From contig JAEZJG010000022.1 in the NCBI GenBank assembly GCA_023415795.1, forward strand, positions 201,791 to 265,790: a DNA stretch of 64,000 bases. Reading direction: 5' to 3'. Positions 41,867 to 51,200 of this stretch are shown here, in pieces (position 1 is the first letter of the stretch; every line of letters begins with the position of its first letter). Under the pieces are notes generated by a model. The model ran no database searches and was not told the DNA's origin. It saw nothing but the letters and a program-made list of their open reading frames with translations. Position numbers and translations under genes: made by a program. The stretch comes from Bacillota bacterium (lineage in GTDB: Bacteria > Bacillota > Clostridia > Christensenellales > SZUA-584).

Positions 41867-42904
41867 ATGGATACAGCAAAGCTGCTGGATTGGTATAGAA
41901 CAAACAAAAGGGATCTGCCGTGGCGAAAAACCAGCGACGTATACGCGGTGCTGGTGTCTGAGATGATGCTGCAGCAAACAACGGTGGATACGGTGCTGGG
42001 ATATTACGATCGTTTCCTGACGCGCTTTCCGCATGTGCAATCGCTGGCGGCGGCAAACGAGGAGGACGTTCTGGATGCATGGAAGGGGCTGGGCTACTAC
42101 TCGCGGGCGCGTAACCTGCATCGGCTGGCAAAACAGGTGGCGGAAGCAGGCGGCGCTTTTCCCGCAACGCTGGAGGGGTGGCGCAAGCTACCCGGCGTGG
42201 GGCCTTACATCGCTGGAGCGGTGACCAGCATTGCGCTGGGGCTGCCGAATGCGGCGGTGGACGGCAACGTGCTACGCGTGTTCGCGCGGGTGGATGGCAT
42301 AGGGGACGACATCATGCTGCCGCAGACAAAGAAGCGGGTAGAGGAACGCGTACAGGCGCTGATACCGCATGACGCAACGAGCGATTTTACGCAAGCACTG
42401 ATGGAACTGGGGGCACTGGTATGCCGACCCTCCTCGCCGGACTGTGACAGCTGCCCGGTGGCTGCGAACTGTATGGCTCGTGAGAGGGGCTTGGTGGATG
42501 TGCTGCCTGTGAAGAAGCCCAAGGAGAAGCAGCAGGCAGAGGCGATGTGGGTGGCGGTGGTGATGACGCCGGAAGCGGTATTGCTGGAGCACAGGCGAGA
42601 GGATACGCTGTTGGCACGCATGTGGGGCTTGCCCATCGTTGTGCAGCAAGGGGACAGGTCTGCCGAAGAACTGCTGTCAGAGAAGTACGGTGTCATTCTG
42701 TCGGACGGTATTCCGGCGGGGCATGCGACACATGTGTTCACGCATCGGCGTTGGGAAATGGATATCGTACGGTTTGAACCGGAGAAGGAATTCCCGGTAA
42801 GCGGTGCATTGGAATGGGTGAGCTGGGAACAATTTGAGAGAAAGCCGGTACCCACGGCATTTATGAAGGTGCTGCGGGCGGCGCGAAAGGAGGATGGGTT
42901 ATGA
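41867..42904 (+). CDS. mutY: A/G-specific adenine glycosylase MutY
   Basis: A 345-residue enzyme removing adenine opposite 8-oxoguanine. EMMLQQTTVDTV carries the catalytic Glu, LPGVGPYIAGAV is the helix-hairpin-helix, VDGNVLRV holds the catalytic Asp, and the [4Fe-4S] loop is C-x6-C-x2-C-x5-C (CRPSSPDCDSCPVAANC). A C-terminal MutT-like domain follows (from about residue 230: WVAVVMTPEAVLLEHRRED). It overlaps msrAB by 4 bp. Confidence 0.96.
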   Translation: MDTAKLLDWYRTNKRDLPWRKTSDVYAVLVSEMMLQQTTVDTVLGYYDRFLTRFPHVQSLAAANEEDVLDAWKGLGYYSRARNLHRLAKQVAEAGGAFPATLEGWRKLPGVGPYIAGAVTSIALGLPNAAVDGNVLRVFARVDGIGDDIMLPQTKKRVEERVQALIPHDATSDFTQALMELGALVCRPSSPDCDSCPVAANCMARERGLVDVLPVKKPKEKQQAEAMWVAVVMTPEAVLLEHRREDTLLARMWGLPIVVQQGDRSAEELLSEKYGVILSDGIPAGHATHVFTHRRWEMDIVRFEPEKEFPVSGALEWVSWEQFERKPVPTAFMKVLRAARKEDGL

Positions 42905-43836
42905 ACGAGAAGACAGCTATTTTTGCGGGCGGGTGTTTTTGGTGCATGGAGCCGCCCTATGCCAAACTGGACGGCGTGATAAAGGTGGAGCCGGGTTACA
43001 CCGGCGGGAGGCGGGAGAACCCGACCTATGAGCAGGTGTGCAGCGGCGCAACGGGTCATTACGAGGCGGTGCGCGTGACATATGATGCGGACGTTGTATT
43101 GTATGATCAACTGCTGGACGTGTTCTGGCGGCAGATTGACCCCACGGACGCAGGCGGGCAGTTTGCGGACAGGGGCTCGCAGTATAAATCGGCGATATTC
43201 TACACGGACGAGGCGCAGCGCACGGCAGCAGAGGCGTCCAAAAAGCGTGTGGCACGGTTGCTGGGGGCACAGGTGAATACGGAGATTTTACCGGCGGCTC
43301 CGTTCTGGACTGCGGAGGGCTACCACTGTGAGTACTATAAAAAGAACCCGGAGCATTACGGGCGGTATAAGCGCGGCTCAGGACGCGAAGCGTTCATCGG
43401 CAGAGTGTGGGGCGACGAGGCGCTCAAGGCGCGTCTATCGCCGATGCAATATGATGTCACACAGCGCGGTGCGACGGAGCCGCCGTTCAGCAACGAATTT
43501 TGGGACAATCACAAGGCGGGGTTGTATGTGGACATCGTTTCCGGCGAACCGTTGTTTACATCGATGGATAAGTTCGATTCGGGCTGCGGCTGGCCCAGCT
43601 TCACAAAGCCAGTGGACGGACCCCGCGTCACGGAGCATCGGGATGTGAGCCATGGTATGATACGTACAGAGGTGCGAACCAAGGTTTCAAATGCGCACCT
43701 GGGGCACGTGTTTGACGATGGTCCCAATGGTCAGCCGCGCTATTGCATCAACTCGGCAGCGCTGCGCTTTGTGCCGCTGGAGAAACTGGATGAGGAGGGT
43801 TACGGACAGTACAAAGCCTTGTTTGAAACCAAGTGA
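42901..43836 (+). CDS. msrAB: Fused methionine sulfoxide reductase MsrA-MsrB
   Basis: A 311-residue fusion. The MsrA part starts AIFAGGCFWCMEPPYAKL (catalytic Cys12-type GCFWC) with TGGRRENPTYEQVCSG; the MsrB part covers about 175-311 with FDSGCGWPSFTKPV and catalytic Cys in RYCINSAALRF. Together they reduce both S- and R-methionine sulfoxide. The zinc-binding CxxC pairs of some MsrB proteins are not seen. It starts inside the mutY stop codon (ATGA). Confidence 0.95.
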   Translation: MNEKTAIFAGGCFWCMEPPYAKLDGVIKVEPGYTGGRRENPTYEQVCSGATGHYEAVRVTYDADVVLYDQLLDVFWRQIDPTDAGGQFADRGSQYKSAIFYTDEAQRTAAEASKKRVARLLGAQVNTEILPAAPFWTAEGYHCEYYKKNPEHYGRYKRGSGREAFIGRVWGDEALKARLSPMQYDVTQRGATEPPFSNEFWDNHKAGLYVDIVSGEPLFTSMDKFDSGCGWPSFTKPVDGPRVTEHRDVSHGMIRTEVRTKVSNAHLGHVFDDGPNGQPRYCINSAALRFVPLEKLDEEGYGQYKALFETK

Positions 43837-43842
43837 GGGGTT

Positions 43843-43857
43843 CCCCGCTAAGCGGGG
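43843..43857 (+). other. GC hairpin between msrAB and the exonuclease gene
   Basis: CCCCGC/GCGGGG with TAA loop, no T run; perhaps an mRNA-stability element. Confidence 0.4.
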
Positions 43858-43887
43858 CGCGTGTTATTATAAGCAGGGGGTAGAGCG

Positions 43888-44640
43888 ATGAAGATTGTAA
43901 CATGGAATGTAAATGGGCTGCGTGCCTGCTGGGGCAAAGGGTTCGAGGATTTCTTCCGTGAGGCTGATGCGGACATGTTCTGTATACAGGAAACCAAGAT
44001 GCAGCGCGGCGACTTTGAGTTCGCGCCACAGGGCTGGCACGGCTATTGGAACGACGCGGTGAAGAAGGGCTATTCGGGTACGGCGGTGTTTACCAAACGT
44101 CAGCCGGAGGCGGTAACCTATGGCATCGGCGTGGCAGAGCACGACAACGAAGGGCGCGTGATAACGCTGGAATATGCGGAACTTTTTCTGGTGAACGTAT
44201 ACGTACCCAATTCGCAGGATGAATTGAAGCGGCTGCCATATCGCATGACCTGGGATGAGGCGTTTCGTGATTATCTCAAGAAGCTGGACGAGAAGAAGCC
44301 GGTGGTGGTCTGCGGAGATTTCAACGTGGCGCATCACGAGATCGATATCAAGAACCCGGCGGCCAACAGGCGCAATGCGGGCTTCACCGACGAGGAACGC
44401 GCCGATTTCACGCAGCTGCTGGATGCCGGGTTTGCGGATGCATTTCGCCGCCTGAACCCGGATGCTAAGGATATGTACACCTACTGGTCGTATCGCTTTG
44501 GCGCAAGAAGCCGCAACGCGGGCTGGCGTATCGACTATTTCTGCGTCTCCGAGCGGCTGATGGGTGATGTAAAGGGTGTGGAAATCAATAGTGACGTGAT
44601 GGGGTCGGATCACTGTCCGGTCACACTGTCGCTGTTTTAA
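43888..44640 (+). CDS. Exodeoxyribonuclease III (AP endonuclease)
   Basis: A 250-residue EEP-fold nuclease of the ExoIII/ExoA group. MKIVTWNVNGLRACWGKGF, CIQETKMQ (metal Glu), VVVCGDFNVAHHEIDIKN, and the final GSDHCPVTL (catalytic His) are all present. It acts on abasic sites during base-excision repair, matching mutY upstream. GGGGGTAGAGCG precedes the ATG. Confidence 0.95.
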   Translation: MKIVTWNVNGLRACWGKGFEDFFREADADMFCIQETKMQRGDFEFAPQGWHGYWNDAVKKGYSGTAVFTKRQPEAVTYGIGVAEHDNEGRVITLEYAELFLVNVYVPNSQDELKRLPYRMTWDEAFRDYLKKLDEKKPVVVCGDFNVAHHEIDIKNPAANRRNAGFTDEERADFTQLLDAGFADAFRRLNPDAKDMYTYWSYRFGARSRNAGWRIDYFCVSERLMGDVKGVEINSDVMGSDHCPVTLSLF

Positions 44641-44685
44641 AAGTATTTTGATGCGTAAAGCATCCGAAAATAAGGGGGTATTGAG

Positions 44686-44835
44686 ATGAAGTTTGTATGC
44701 ACGCTCTGCGGATATGTGTATTCGGTGGAGAACAATGAAGCGGACTACGATAACGTGATGGACATGCTGCCTGAGGATTTTACTTGCCCGGGCTGCGGCG
44801 CGCCAAAAAGCGCGTTTGAGCCGGTTAAGGAATAA
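44686..44835 (+). CDS. Rubredoxin-like protein
   Basis: A 49-residue protein translated from 44686: it starts MKFVCTLCGYVYSVENNEAD and carries CTLCG and CPGCG, the two CxxCG knuckles of a rubredoxin iron site, with the LPEDFTCPGCG block typical of rubredoxins. TAAGGGGG lies eight bases upstream of the ATG. Probably a small electron carrier in the cytosol, fitting the oxidative-damage genes upstream. It is shorter than the usual 52-54 residues. Confidence 0.85.
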   Translation: MKFVCTLCGYVYSVENNEADYDNVMDMLPEDFTCPGCGAPKSAFEPVKE

Positions 44836-44873
44836 CCGCGCATAATCAATCGCCCGCGCCGGATAATAAAAGT

Positions 44874-45515
44874 ATGACGACAACCGACGCGGGCGGCAAC
44901 GCCAGAATATTTATTGAATTTGAAGCGCACCTGATGGGCGATGAAAAGCCGTCGGAGTATTTCGACAGCCTGCTTGACGCGGAAAAATTTCCGTCCCAAT
45001 CGCCGTTTGATATATTGAGCGGTTTGGCAGAGGTGGAGCAGTCTCCTAAGCACCATCCGGAGGGAAATGTGTGGCGGCACACGATGCTGGTGACAAACAA
45101 CGCCGCGCAACTCAAAAGCCAAAGCAAACATCCGCGTGCGCTGATGTGGGCGGCACTGCTGCACGATGTGGGCAAGAGGCAGACAACCAAGGTGCGCAAC
45201 GGGCGCATCACCGCATACGATCACGACAAAGCGGGGCGTGCGTTGGCAGAGCGCTTTCTGCGCGAGTGCGGGCAGGATGAGGCCTTCGTGAAAATGGTGG
45301 GTTCCTTGGTGCGCTGGCACATGCAGGCGCTGTACCATACACGGCATTTGCCGTACTATAACCCCAAAGCGATGCGAGCCGAGACGGACATTGACGAGAT
45401 AGCGCTGCTGTGCCTGTGTGACAGACTGGGGCGCGGTCCCGTAACGGCGGCGGATATAGCTCGAGAGCAAGCTCAGATTGCAGCGTTTATTGAGACGAGC
45501 CGCCGCATGTATTGA
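44874..45515 (+). CDS. HD-domain protein
   Basis: A 213-residue HD-superfamily protein. HTMLVTNNAA (His), LMWAALLHDVGKRQ (HD pair near residue 99), AYDHDKAGRALAERFLRE and the late Asp in LLCLCDRLGRG give the HD ligands. It resembles the HD domain of tRNA nucleotidyltransferases and metal phosphohydrolases; substrate unknown. No clear ribosome site is seen before the ATG at 44874, so the start is uncertain. It follows the rubredoxin-like gene by 38 bp. Confidence 0.75.
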   Translation: MTTTDAGGNARIFIEFEAHLMGDEKPSEYFDSLLDAEKFPSQSPFDILSGLAEVEQSPKHHPEGNVWRHTMLVTNNAAQLKSQSKHPRALMWAALLHDVGKRQTTKVRNGRITAYDHDKAGRALAERFLRECGQDEAFVKMVGSLVRWHMQALYHTRHLPYYNPKAMRAETDIDEIALLCLCDRLGRGPVTAADIAREQAQIAAFIETSRRMY

Positions 45516-45558
45516 TGAAAGTACACAATATCTATTCATATATTTCTGTCGGAATTTG

Positions 45559-45587
45559 TTGAATCATTCAGTAACGCATGTTAAAAT
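45559..45587 (+). promoter_or_regulatory. Promoter of the NRPS operon
   Basis: TTGAAT (45559-45564), 17-bp spacer, TAAAAT (45582-45587), 43 bp before the first gene. Confidence 0.65.
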
Positions 45588-45630
45588 AAGGTAACTAATT
45601 TAACTGATATCAATACAGGGAGGATATTGC

Positions 45631-47304
45631 ATGAAAAACCATCCCTTCAATTCGGTTGAGATCGTCAAAGACTTAAAGGAACTGACCGATTCAAGCACAC
45701 GCCGCTTCGCTGATAAGGATGCCTATCTTATCATGACGGGCAAAAACGAATACAAAGCCGTGACATACCAGCGCTTCGGATTCGAACTGAGCGCATTGGC
45801 CAACGCGCTGATTGCGAGGGGGCTGAATGGCCGCCGCATTGCCATTATCGGGGAGAATTCCTATCAGTGGGTGCTGTCCTATTTCTCAGTGGTCAACACC
45901 AATTCGACGGCGGTGCCTTTAGACAAGGAGCTGCTTGCGGAAGATCTGACAGCGCTGGTTCGGCGGTCGGGCGCATCCGTGCTGTTTTTCTCGCCCACAT
46001 ATGCAGAAGAGGCCGAGCAGATCAGAGAAGCGTTGCCGGAGCTCATCACCATATCCTTCGGCGAAAAGAGTGTAACATCGCTGTCGCTGGAAGAGCTGAT
46101 GAACGAGGGGTTCGCGCTGCTGGAGCGCGGTGAGGATCACTATTCCGGCATTGTGATTGATCGGGAGCGCGTCTGCTCCATACTGTTCACCTCAGGCACC
46201 ACTGGCTTCTCCAAAGGCGTGATGCTGTGCCATCGCAATCTTGCGGCGAACACGGTGGCAGCCTGTCAAATGGTGCTGTTCCGCAAGGAAGACACCATGC
46301 TCTCGCTGTTGCCAATGAACCACGCCTACGAGTGCGTATGTACCATCTATGGTCCCATGCTTTACGGCTCTACCGTGGCTTTCTGCTCCGGCGTCAAGCA
46401 ACTGCCCGACTGTTTAAAGCTATTCCGCCCCACTGTGCTGGTGCTGGTGCCGCTGTATGTGGAAACCTTCCATAAGCGCATCTGGGAAAAGGCGCGCAAG
46501 GAGGGCAAGGAAAATAAGCTTAAGATGGGTATCGCTCTGGGCAACATTGCGGCGGCATTGGGCATTCGTATCCGGGAAAAGCTGCTGCATGAGGTGCGTG
46601 AGGCCTTTGGCGGTCGGCTGCGGCTGGTGGTGAGCGGCGGCGCATACATGAGCCCCAGACTGATTAAGGCATACCGTGAGTTTGGCGTTATCATCATGCA
46701 CGGCTATGGTGCAACCGAATGCTCACCGATCATCACGGCCAAGTTCATTGAATGGCGCAGAGATAAATCGGTGGGTGTGCCGCTACCCTGCTGCGAGGTG
46801 GGCTTCGATGCGGACGGTCAGATACTCATACGGGGCGAAAGCGTGATGCTGGGTTATCTGGACGATGAGGAAGCCACAGCTCAGGTGTTCGACGGCGAGT
46901 GGTACAAGTCCGGAGATCTGGGGTATCGCGACAAAGATGGCTTTATCTATGTCACCGGTCGCAGCAAGGATATGATCGTACTGAAGAACGGCAAAAACAT
47001 CATGCCGATGGAAATCGAAAGCATGCTGGAACAGAGCCCGCTCATTGCTGAGGTAATGGTCAGGGAAGCGCCGGGTGACGAGAACGGATCGGACAAGCTG
47101 ATGGCAATCATTTATCCCGATCCCGCGAAAAAGCAGGAGCTGGGCAATGGTCTGCATCAGGCTCTTCAAGCCTATATCGACGAAGTCAACAAGAAGCTGG
47201 CCAGCTTTAAGCAGATACACCTGTTTGCGCTGCGCGATACGGAGTTTCCCAAAACGACGACGCGCAAAATCAAACGCTTTCAGGTTACCTTCGGAAAGAA
47301 TTAA
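45631..47304 (+). CDS. AMP-dependent acyl ligase (FadD/AasS-like)
   Basis: A 557-residue adenylating enzyme. ILFTSGTTGFSKGVMLCHRN is the P-loop, HGYGATECSPIITAK the ATP/acid-site motif, WYKSGDLGYRDKDGFIYVTG and the Lys-containing KTTTRKIKRF the C-terminal parts. It resembles long-chain acyl-CoA or acyl-ACP synthetases more than NRPS adenylation domains. The next gene is an ACP, 2 bp downstream, so the likely task is loading a fatty acid onto that ACP. Strong AGGAGG ribosome site. First gene of the operon. Confidence 0.92.
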   Translation: MKNHPFNSVEIVKDLKELTDSSTRRFADKDAYLIMTGKNEYKAVTYQRFGFELSALANALIARGLNGRRIAIIGENSYQWVLSYFSVVNTNSTAVPLDKELLAEDLTALVRRSGASVLFFSPTYAEEAEQIREALPELITISFGEKSVTSLSLEELMNEGFALLERGEDHYSGIVIDRERVCSILFTSGTTGFSKGVMLCHRNLAANTVAACQMVLFRKEDTMLSLLPMNHAYECVCTIYGPMLYGSTVAFCSGVKQLPDCLKLFRPTVLVLVPLYVETFHKRIWEKARKEGKENKLKMGIALGNIAAALGIRIREKLLHEVREAFGGRLRLVVSGGAYMSPRLIKAYREFGVIIMHGYGATECSPIITAKFIEWRRDKSVGVPLPCCEVGFDADGQILIRGESVMLGYLDDEEATAQVFDGEWYKSGDLGYRDKDGFIYVTGRSKDMIVLKNGKNIMPMEIESMLEQSPLIAEVMVREAPGDENGSDKLMAIIYPDPAKKQELGNGLHQALQAYIDEVNKKLASFKQIHLFALRDTEFPKTTTRKIKRFQVTFGKN

Positions 47305-47306
47305 TT

Positions 47307-47531
47307 ATGTTTGAACAAGTAAAGAACATCATCGAGGAGCACATTGACTGTTCCAATATCATCATTTCACCGGATACAGACCTTATCAGCGACCTGTCCG
47401 TTAATTCGCTGGATTTGGTGGAGGTGGTTTGTGCCTTTGAAGTGGCGTTTGATATCGTGGTGCCGGAAAAGGACATTCGCAAACTAACAAAAGTCCGGGA
47501 TATCGTCGAGTATCTGGAAGCGGGGGCATGA
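47307..47531 (+). CDS. Acyl carrier protein
   Basis: A 74-residue four-helix carrier protein. The Ser for 4'-phosphopantetheine lies in LSVNSLDLVEVV, so the usual Asp before Ser is Asn here. Position between the acyl ligase and a PPTase (both overlapping or 2 bp away) indicates that it receives an acyl chain and passes it to the NRPS starter condensation domain. The gene overlaps the PPTase start by 4 bp. Confidence 0.93.
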   Translation: MFEQVKNIIEEHIDCSNIIISPDTDLISDLSVNSLDLVEVVCAFEVAFDIVVPEKDIRKLTKVRDIVEYLEAGA

Positions 47532-48172
47532 GAGTTTTCTTCGCCGAGGCAGTGCCGTTGGAACTAGCACTGCGCTGGGCAGATGGTCTTTGGTCCGAAA
47601 AGCGCGCGCGTGTGCTGCGTATGCGTCACGACAGCGACAAGGCGCTGGCGCTTACGGCGCATCGGCTGCTTTGTTATGCCGTCAAAACCGTGCATGGTCT
47701 TGTGCTGCAGCCGGAGAATTTTGCGCTGGAGCCGCAAGGTAAGCCGTATCTGTCGGCGTATCCCGATATCCATTTCAGCATCAGCCATTCGGGCAGCATG
47801 GCAATGTGCGCGCTGGACGACAGCCCCGTGGGTGCGGACATAGAGAAGCTGCGCGATGTGGGCGCGGGCGTTGCCGAGCGCGTGATGACGGCAGACGAGC
47901 TGCGCGTTTATGCAAAAACCTCCGACAAGCAAAGCTTCTTCTTTCAGGTTTGGACGCTAAAGGAAGCTTATATTAAATACCGCGGTGAAGGGCTGTCTTT
48001 GCCGATGCGATCATTCTCCGCACAACCGTTGGACGGCTGCATCAGCACTGACACAGGCTGTGAGTTTTGGTCGGCTGAGCCTGCCCCCGGCTATCAGGCA
48101 GCGGTGTGCGCTCGGCACATCGCACATCCGCAGGCAGCAATGGTGCACGTCCGGCAGCTGGAACGCATGTAA
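47528..48172 (+). CDS. 4'-phosphopantetheinyl transferase (Sfp type)
   Basis: A 214-residue Sfp-type enzyme. GKPYLSAYPDIHFSISHSG, VGADIEKLR (Mg-binding Asp/Glu) and WTLKEAYIKYRGEGL (catalytic core) are the three signature blocks. It converts apo carrier domains to holo form using CoA, with the upstream ACP and the two NRPS carrier domains as obvious targets. ATG overlaps the ACP stop (ATGA). Confidence 0.94.
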   Translation: MRVFFAEAVPLELALRWADGLWSEKRARVLRMRHDSDKALALTAHRLLCYAVKTVHGLVLQPENFALEPQGKPYLSAYPDIHFSISHSGSMAMCALDDSPVGADIEKLRDVGAGVAERVMTADELRVYAKTSDKQSFFFQVWTLKEAYIKYRGEGLSLPMRSFSAQPLDGCISTDTGCEFWSAEPAPGYQAAVCARHIAHPQAAMVHVRQLERM

Positions 48173-48278
48173 TATGCGTCGGGTTACAAGAACATCACCT
48201 CGCAATTTTGCTCTTCAGAGGGTTAGTGGTTCATGCGGACATCAGGCGAACTTCATCAAGAAAAGGTAGGTACAGTGA

Positions 48279-51200
48279 ATGAATCAACAGGACTCCGGCA
48301 GCTGCACTCTGTCCCATCCTCAGCAACGCATTTGGTATGCGGAAATGCTGCACCCCGGCACCGGTATGTGGAACAACGCCGGGACGCTCAAGATAAAAGG
48401 TCTGCTGGATTTTGCGCTGCTGGAAAAAGCACTCAACATATTGCTGCGTGACAACGAAACGCTGCGCATCCGCATCGGTCAGAAAGACGGAACGCCGTAT
48501 CAGTATGTGGCAGGCTATGTGCCGCAGACTGTGGATGTGCTGGACTTTTCGGAGCGCGGTGTGGAAAAGCTGTATGAATGGGACAGTATCCAGACTCAGA
48601 CGCCCATGCCGATGATTGACAGCAGCCTTTGCTATTTCGCGTTTTTGCGCCTCAGTGAAACGGAGGGCGGCATATACGCAAAGTTCCATCACATCATATC
48701 AGACGCGCTTTCTATCGTCAGCTTTTCCAACCACCTTATGGGCATATACCAGACGCTGCTGACCGGAAGCGAGCCGGAACCGCTCAGCGTCCGCTCCTAT
48801 ATTGATTACCTGACAGACGAGCAGTCATATCTTTCATCCAAGCGTTTTCAATACGACAAGGAGTATTGGACGGGGCTATTTGAGCAGCTGCCCGAACCTA
48901 CCGTATTAAAGCAGAACAAGACCAACTACTATGGCCTGAAGGCCAAACGCCGCACCCACGTGATACGACCACGCCTGTCCCGCCAGATACGTGATTACTG
49001 CGCGCGCACAGGGGTTACCGTGTATGCGCTTTTCCTGTCCGCACTGGCGGTATATATCAATCGTGTCACCACCAAAAAGGATTTGGTAATCGGCGCGCCC
49101 GTTGCCAACCGCACCACCGCGCAATCCAAGGATATGTTCGGCATGTTCGTGAGCACGGTTCCTATTCGTATACAGCTGAAGGATGAGATGTCGTTTAACG
49201 ATTTTGCGCAGGAAGTATCGGGCAGCTGGTTCTCCGCGCTGAAGCATCAGAAATATCCATACAACCTGTTGATGCAGGATCTGCGCGGTGCACATAAGGG
49301 TCTGGAAGCACTGTACGACGTCACACTGTCTTACCAGATCGGCAAGTTTGAGAAAAATGCGGACAACTTTACCTACGAGGGGCGCTGGCATTTCTCCGGC
49401 TATCAGGAGCCCTCGCTGTGCATCCACGTCAACGATCGCGAGGACGAAGGGCGCTTCGTGGTAGACTACGATCATCATACGCCGCTGTTTTCGGACAAGG
49501 AGATTGAGTTTATCCACGCCCACCTCCTTAACATCATTCGGGACGGGCTGGTACGCCCGGATAAGCCGCTGTACATGCTGGATCTGATGTCGGACGATGA
49601 ATATGAGCGCGTCGTATATCAGTTCAACGCCACCGACAGCATGTTCCCGCAGGGGGAAACGCTCATCGATCTGTGGAACAAGCGGATAGCGCTGACCGAC
49701 GGTGATGCTGTAGCCGTGATGTGCCGCGGCGAAGGCATAACCTACAAGCAGCTGGACGAGCGTTCCTCCGCGCTGGCGCAGTATTTGCGCAGCAAGGGTG
49801 TGGGGGCGGACGATATCGTGGGGCTGCTTGTAAAGCGTACGCTGGACTATCCTGTCTGCGTGCTGGCGATACTGAAGGCGGGCGGCGCGTTTCTGCCCAT
49901 TGATGCGGAGCTGCCTTCCGAGCGGCTGGCCTATATATTGAAGGATAGCGGCGCGAGTGTGTTGCTGATTTCGCCGGAGCTGAAGGAGCAGTATGCGGAC
50001 GATGGCAGCTTGCACGTCATATCGGCGGATATGTCGCATGCGCCTGCGGCAGCGCCGGAGCCGCTATGTCGGCCAAGTAATCTCGCCTATCTGATCTATA
50101 CCTCCGGATCAACAGGAAAGCCCAAGGGTGTGATGATCGAGCATCGGTCCATCGTCCACTTTGTTTATTCTTTGAGCCGCCTGTGGGATTTCTCACCGGG
50201 TGCGCGCCTGCTGTGCGCTGCTTCCATCTCCTTCGATATCAGCGTGATGGAACTGCTGCTGGCCTTGATGAACGGCGCTGTGCTGGTGCTGGCGCAGGAG
50301 CATGAGGTGGCGAACCCACGCAACATGGTAGAGCTGATCAAGGCTGCTCGCGTCAACATGCTGTGCGTGACGCCGGGGCGCATGGAACTGCTGCTGTCCG
50401 ACAAGCAGGGTGCTGCGTGTCTGCGGGATTTCCGCGAGGTGGGTATGGGGGGCGATGTGCTGCCCGAGAAGCTGCTGGCTCAGGTGCAGCAGGCCACCAA
50501 CGCGCGCATCATCAACTTCTACGGACCTACCGAAATCACTATATGCTGCACCTGCACCGACGTGACAAACGCCCGGATGCCCAACATCGGCAAGCCGATG
50601 GACAACGTGCGGGCTTATATTCTGGACGCGCATAAAAACCCGGTGCCCATCGGCGTGCCGGGAGAGCTGTACATTGGCGGGCGAGGCGTGGCGAGAGGCT
50701 ACATCAGCAAGCCTGAGCTGACAGCAGAGCGTTTCGTGGACGACCCATTCCGATCAGGCGAAACGCTCTACCGCACAGGCGACCTCGCGCGTTGGTATCC
50801 GCTGGGAGAGATCGAGTTTTTAGGACGTATCGACCAGCAGGTAAAGATACGCGGCTATCGTATAGAGCTGGGTGAAATCGAGAATAGGCTGCTGCAAGTG
50901 CCGGGCGTCGCTGCCTGCGCCGTTGCCGACCGCGTGGACGCCGACGGGCGTCGGTATCTGTGTGCATACCTTGCAGGCAGTCCGCCGGGCAAGGAGGTGT
51001 TGCGTTCGCATCTGCTGCGCGATCTGCCTGCTTACATGGTGCCGTCGTGGTTTGTGACGGTAGAAAGCCTGCCGTACAACACCAGCGGCAAAGTAGACCG
51101 TAGCCTTCTGCCCGATCCGCTGGAGGTACAGGAGGCGCTGATTAGCGACTTTGTACCGCCGGAAACGCCAGCAGAGATCGCTCTGGCGCAGATTTGGAGC

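Noticed and set aside
48906..50039. Long minus-strand open frame inside the NRPS gene
   Set aside because: Antisense shadow of a GC-rich gene; no homology or start signals.
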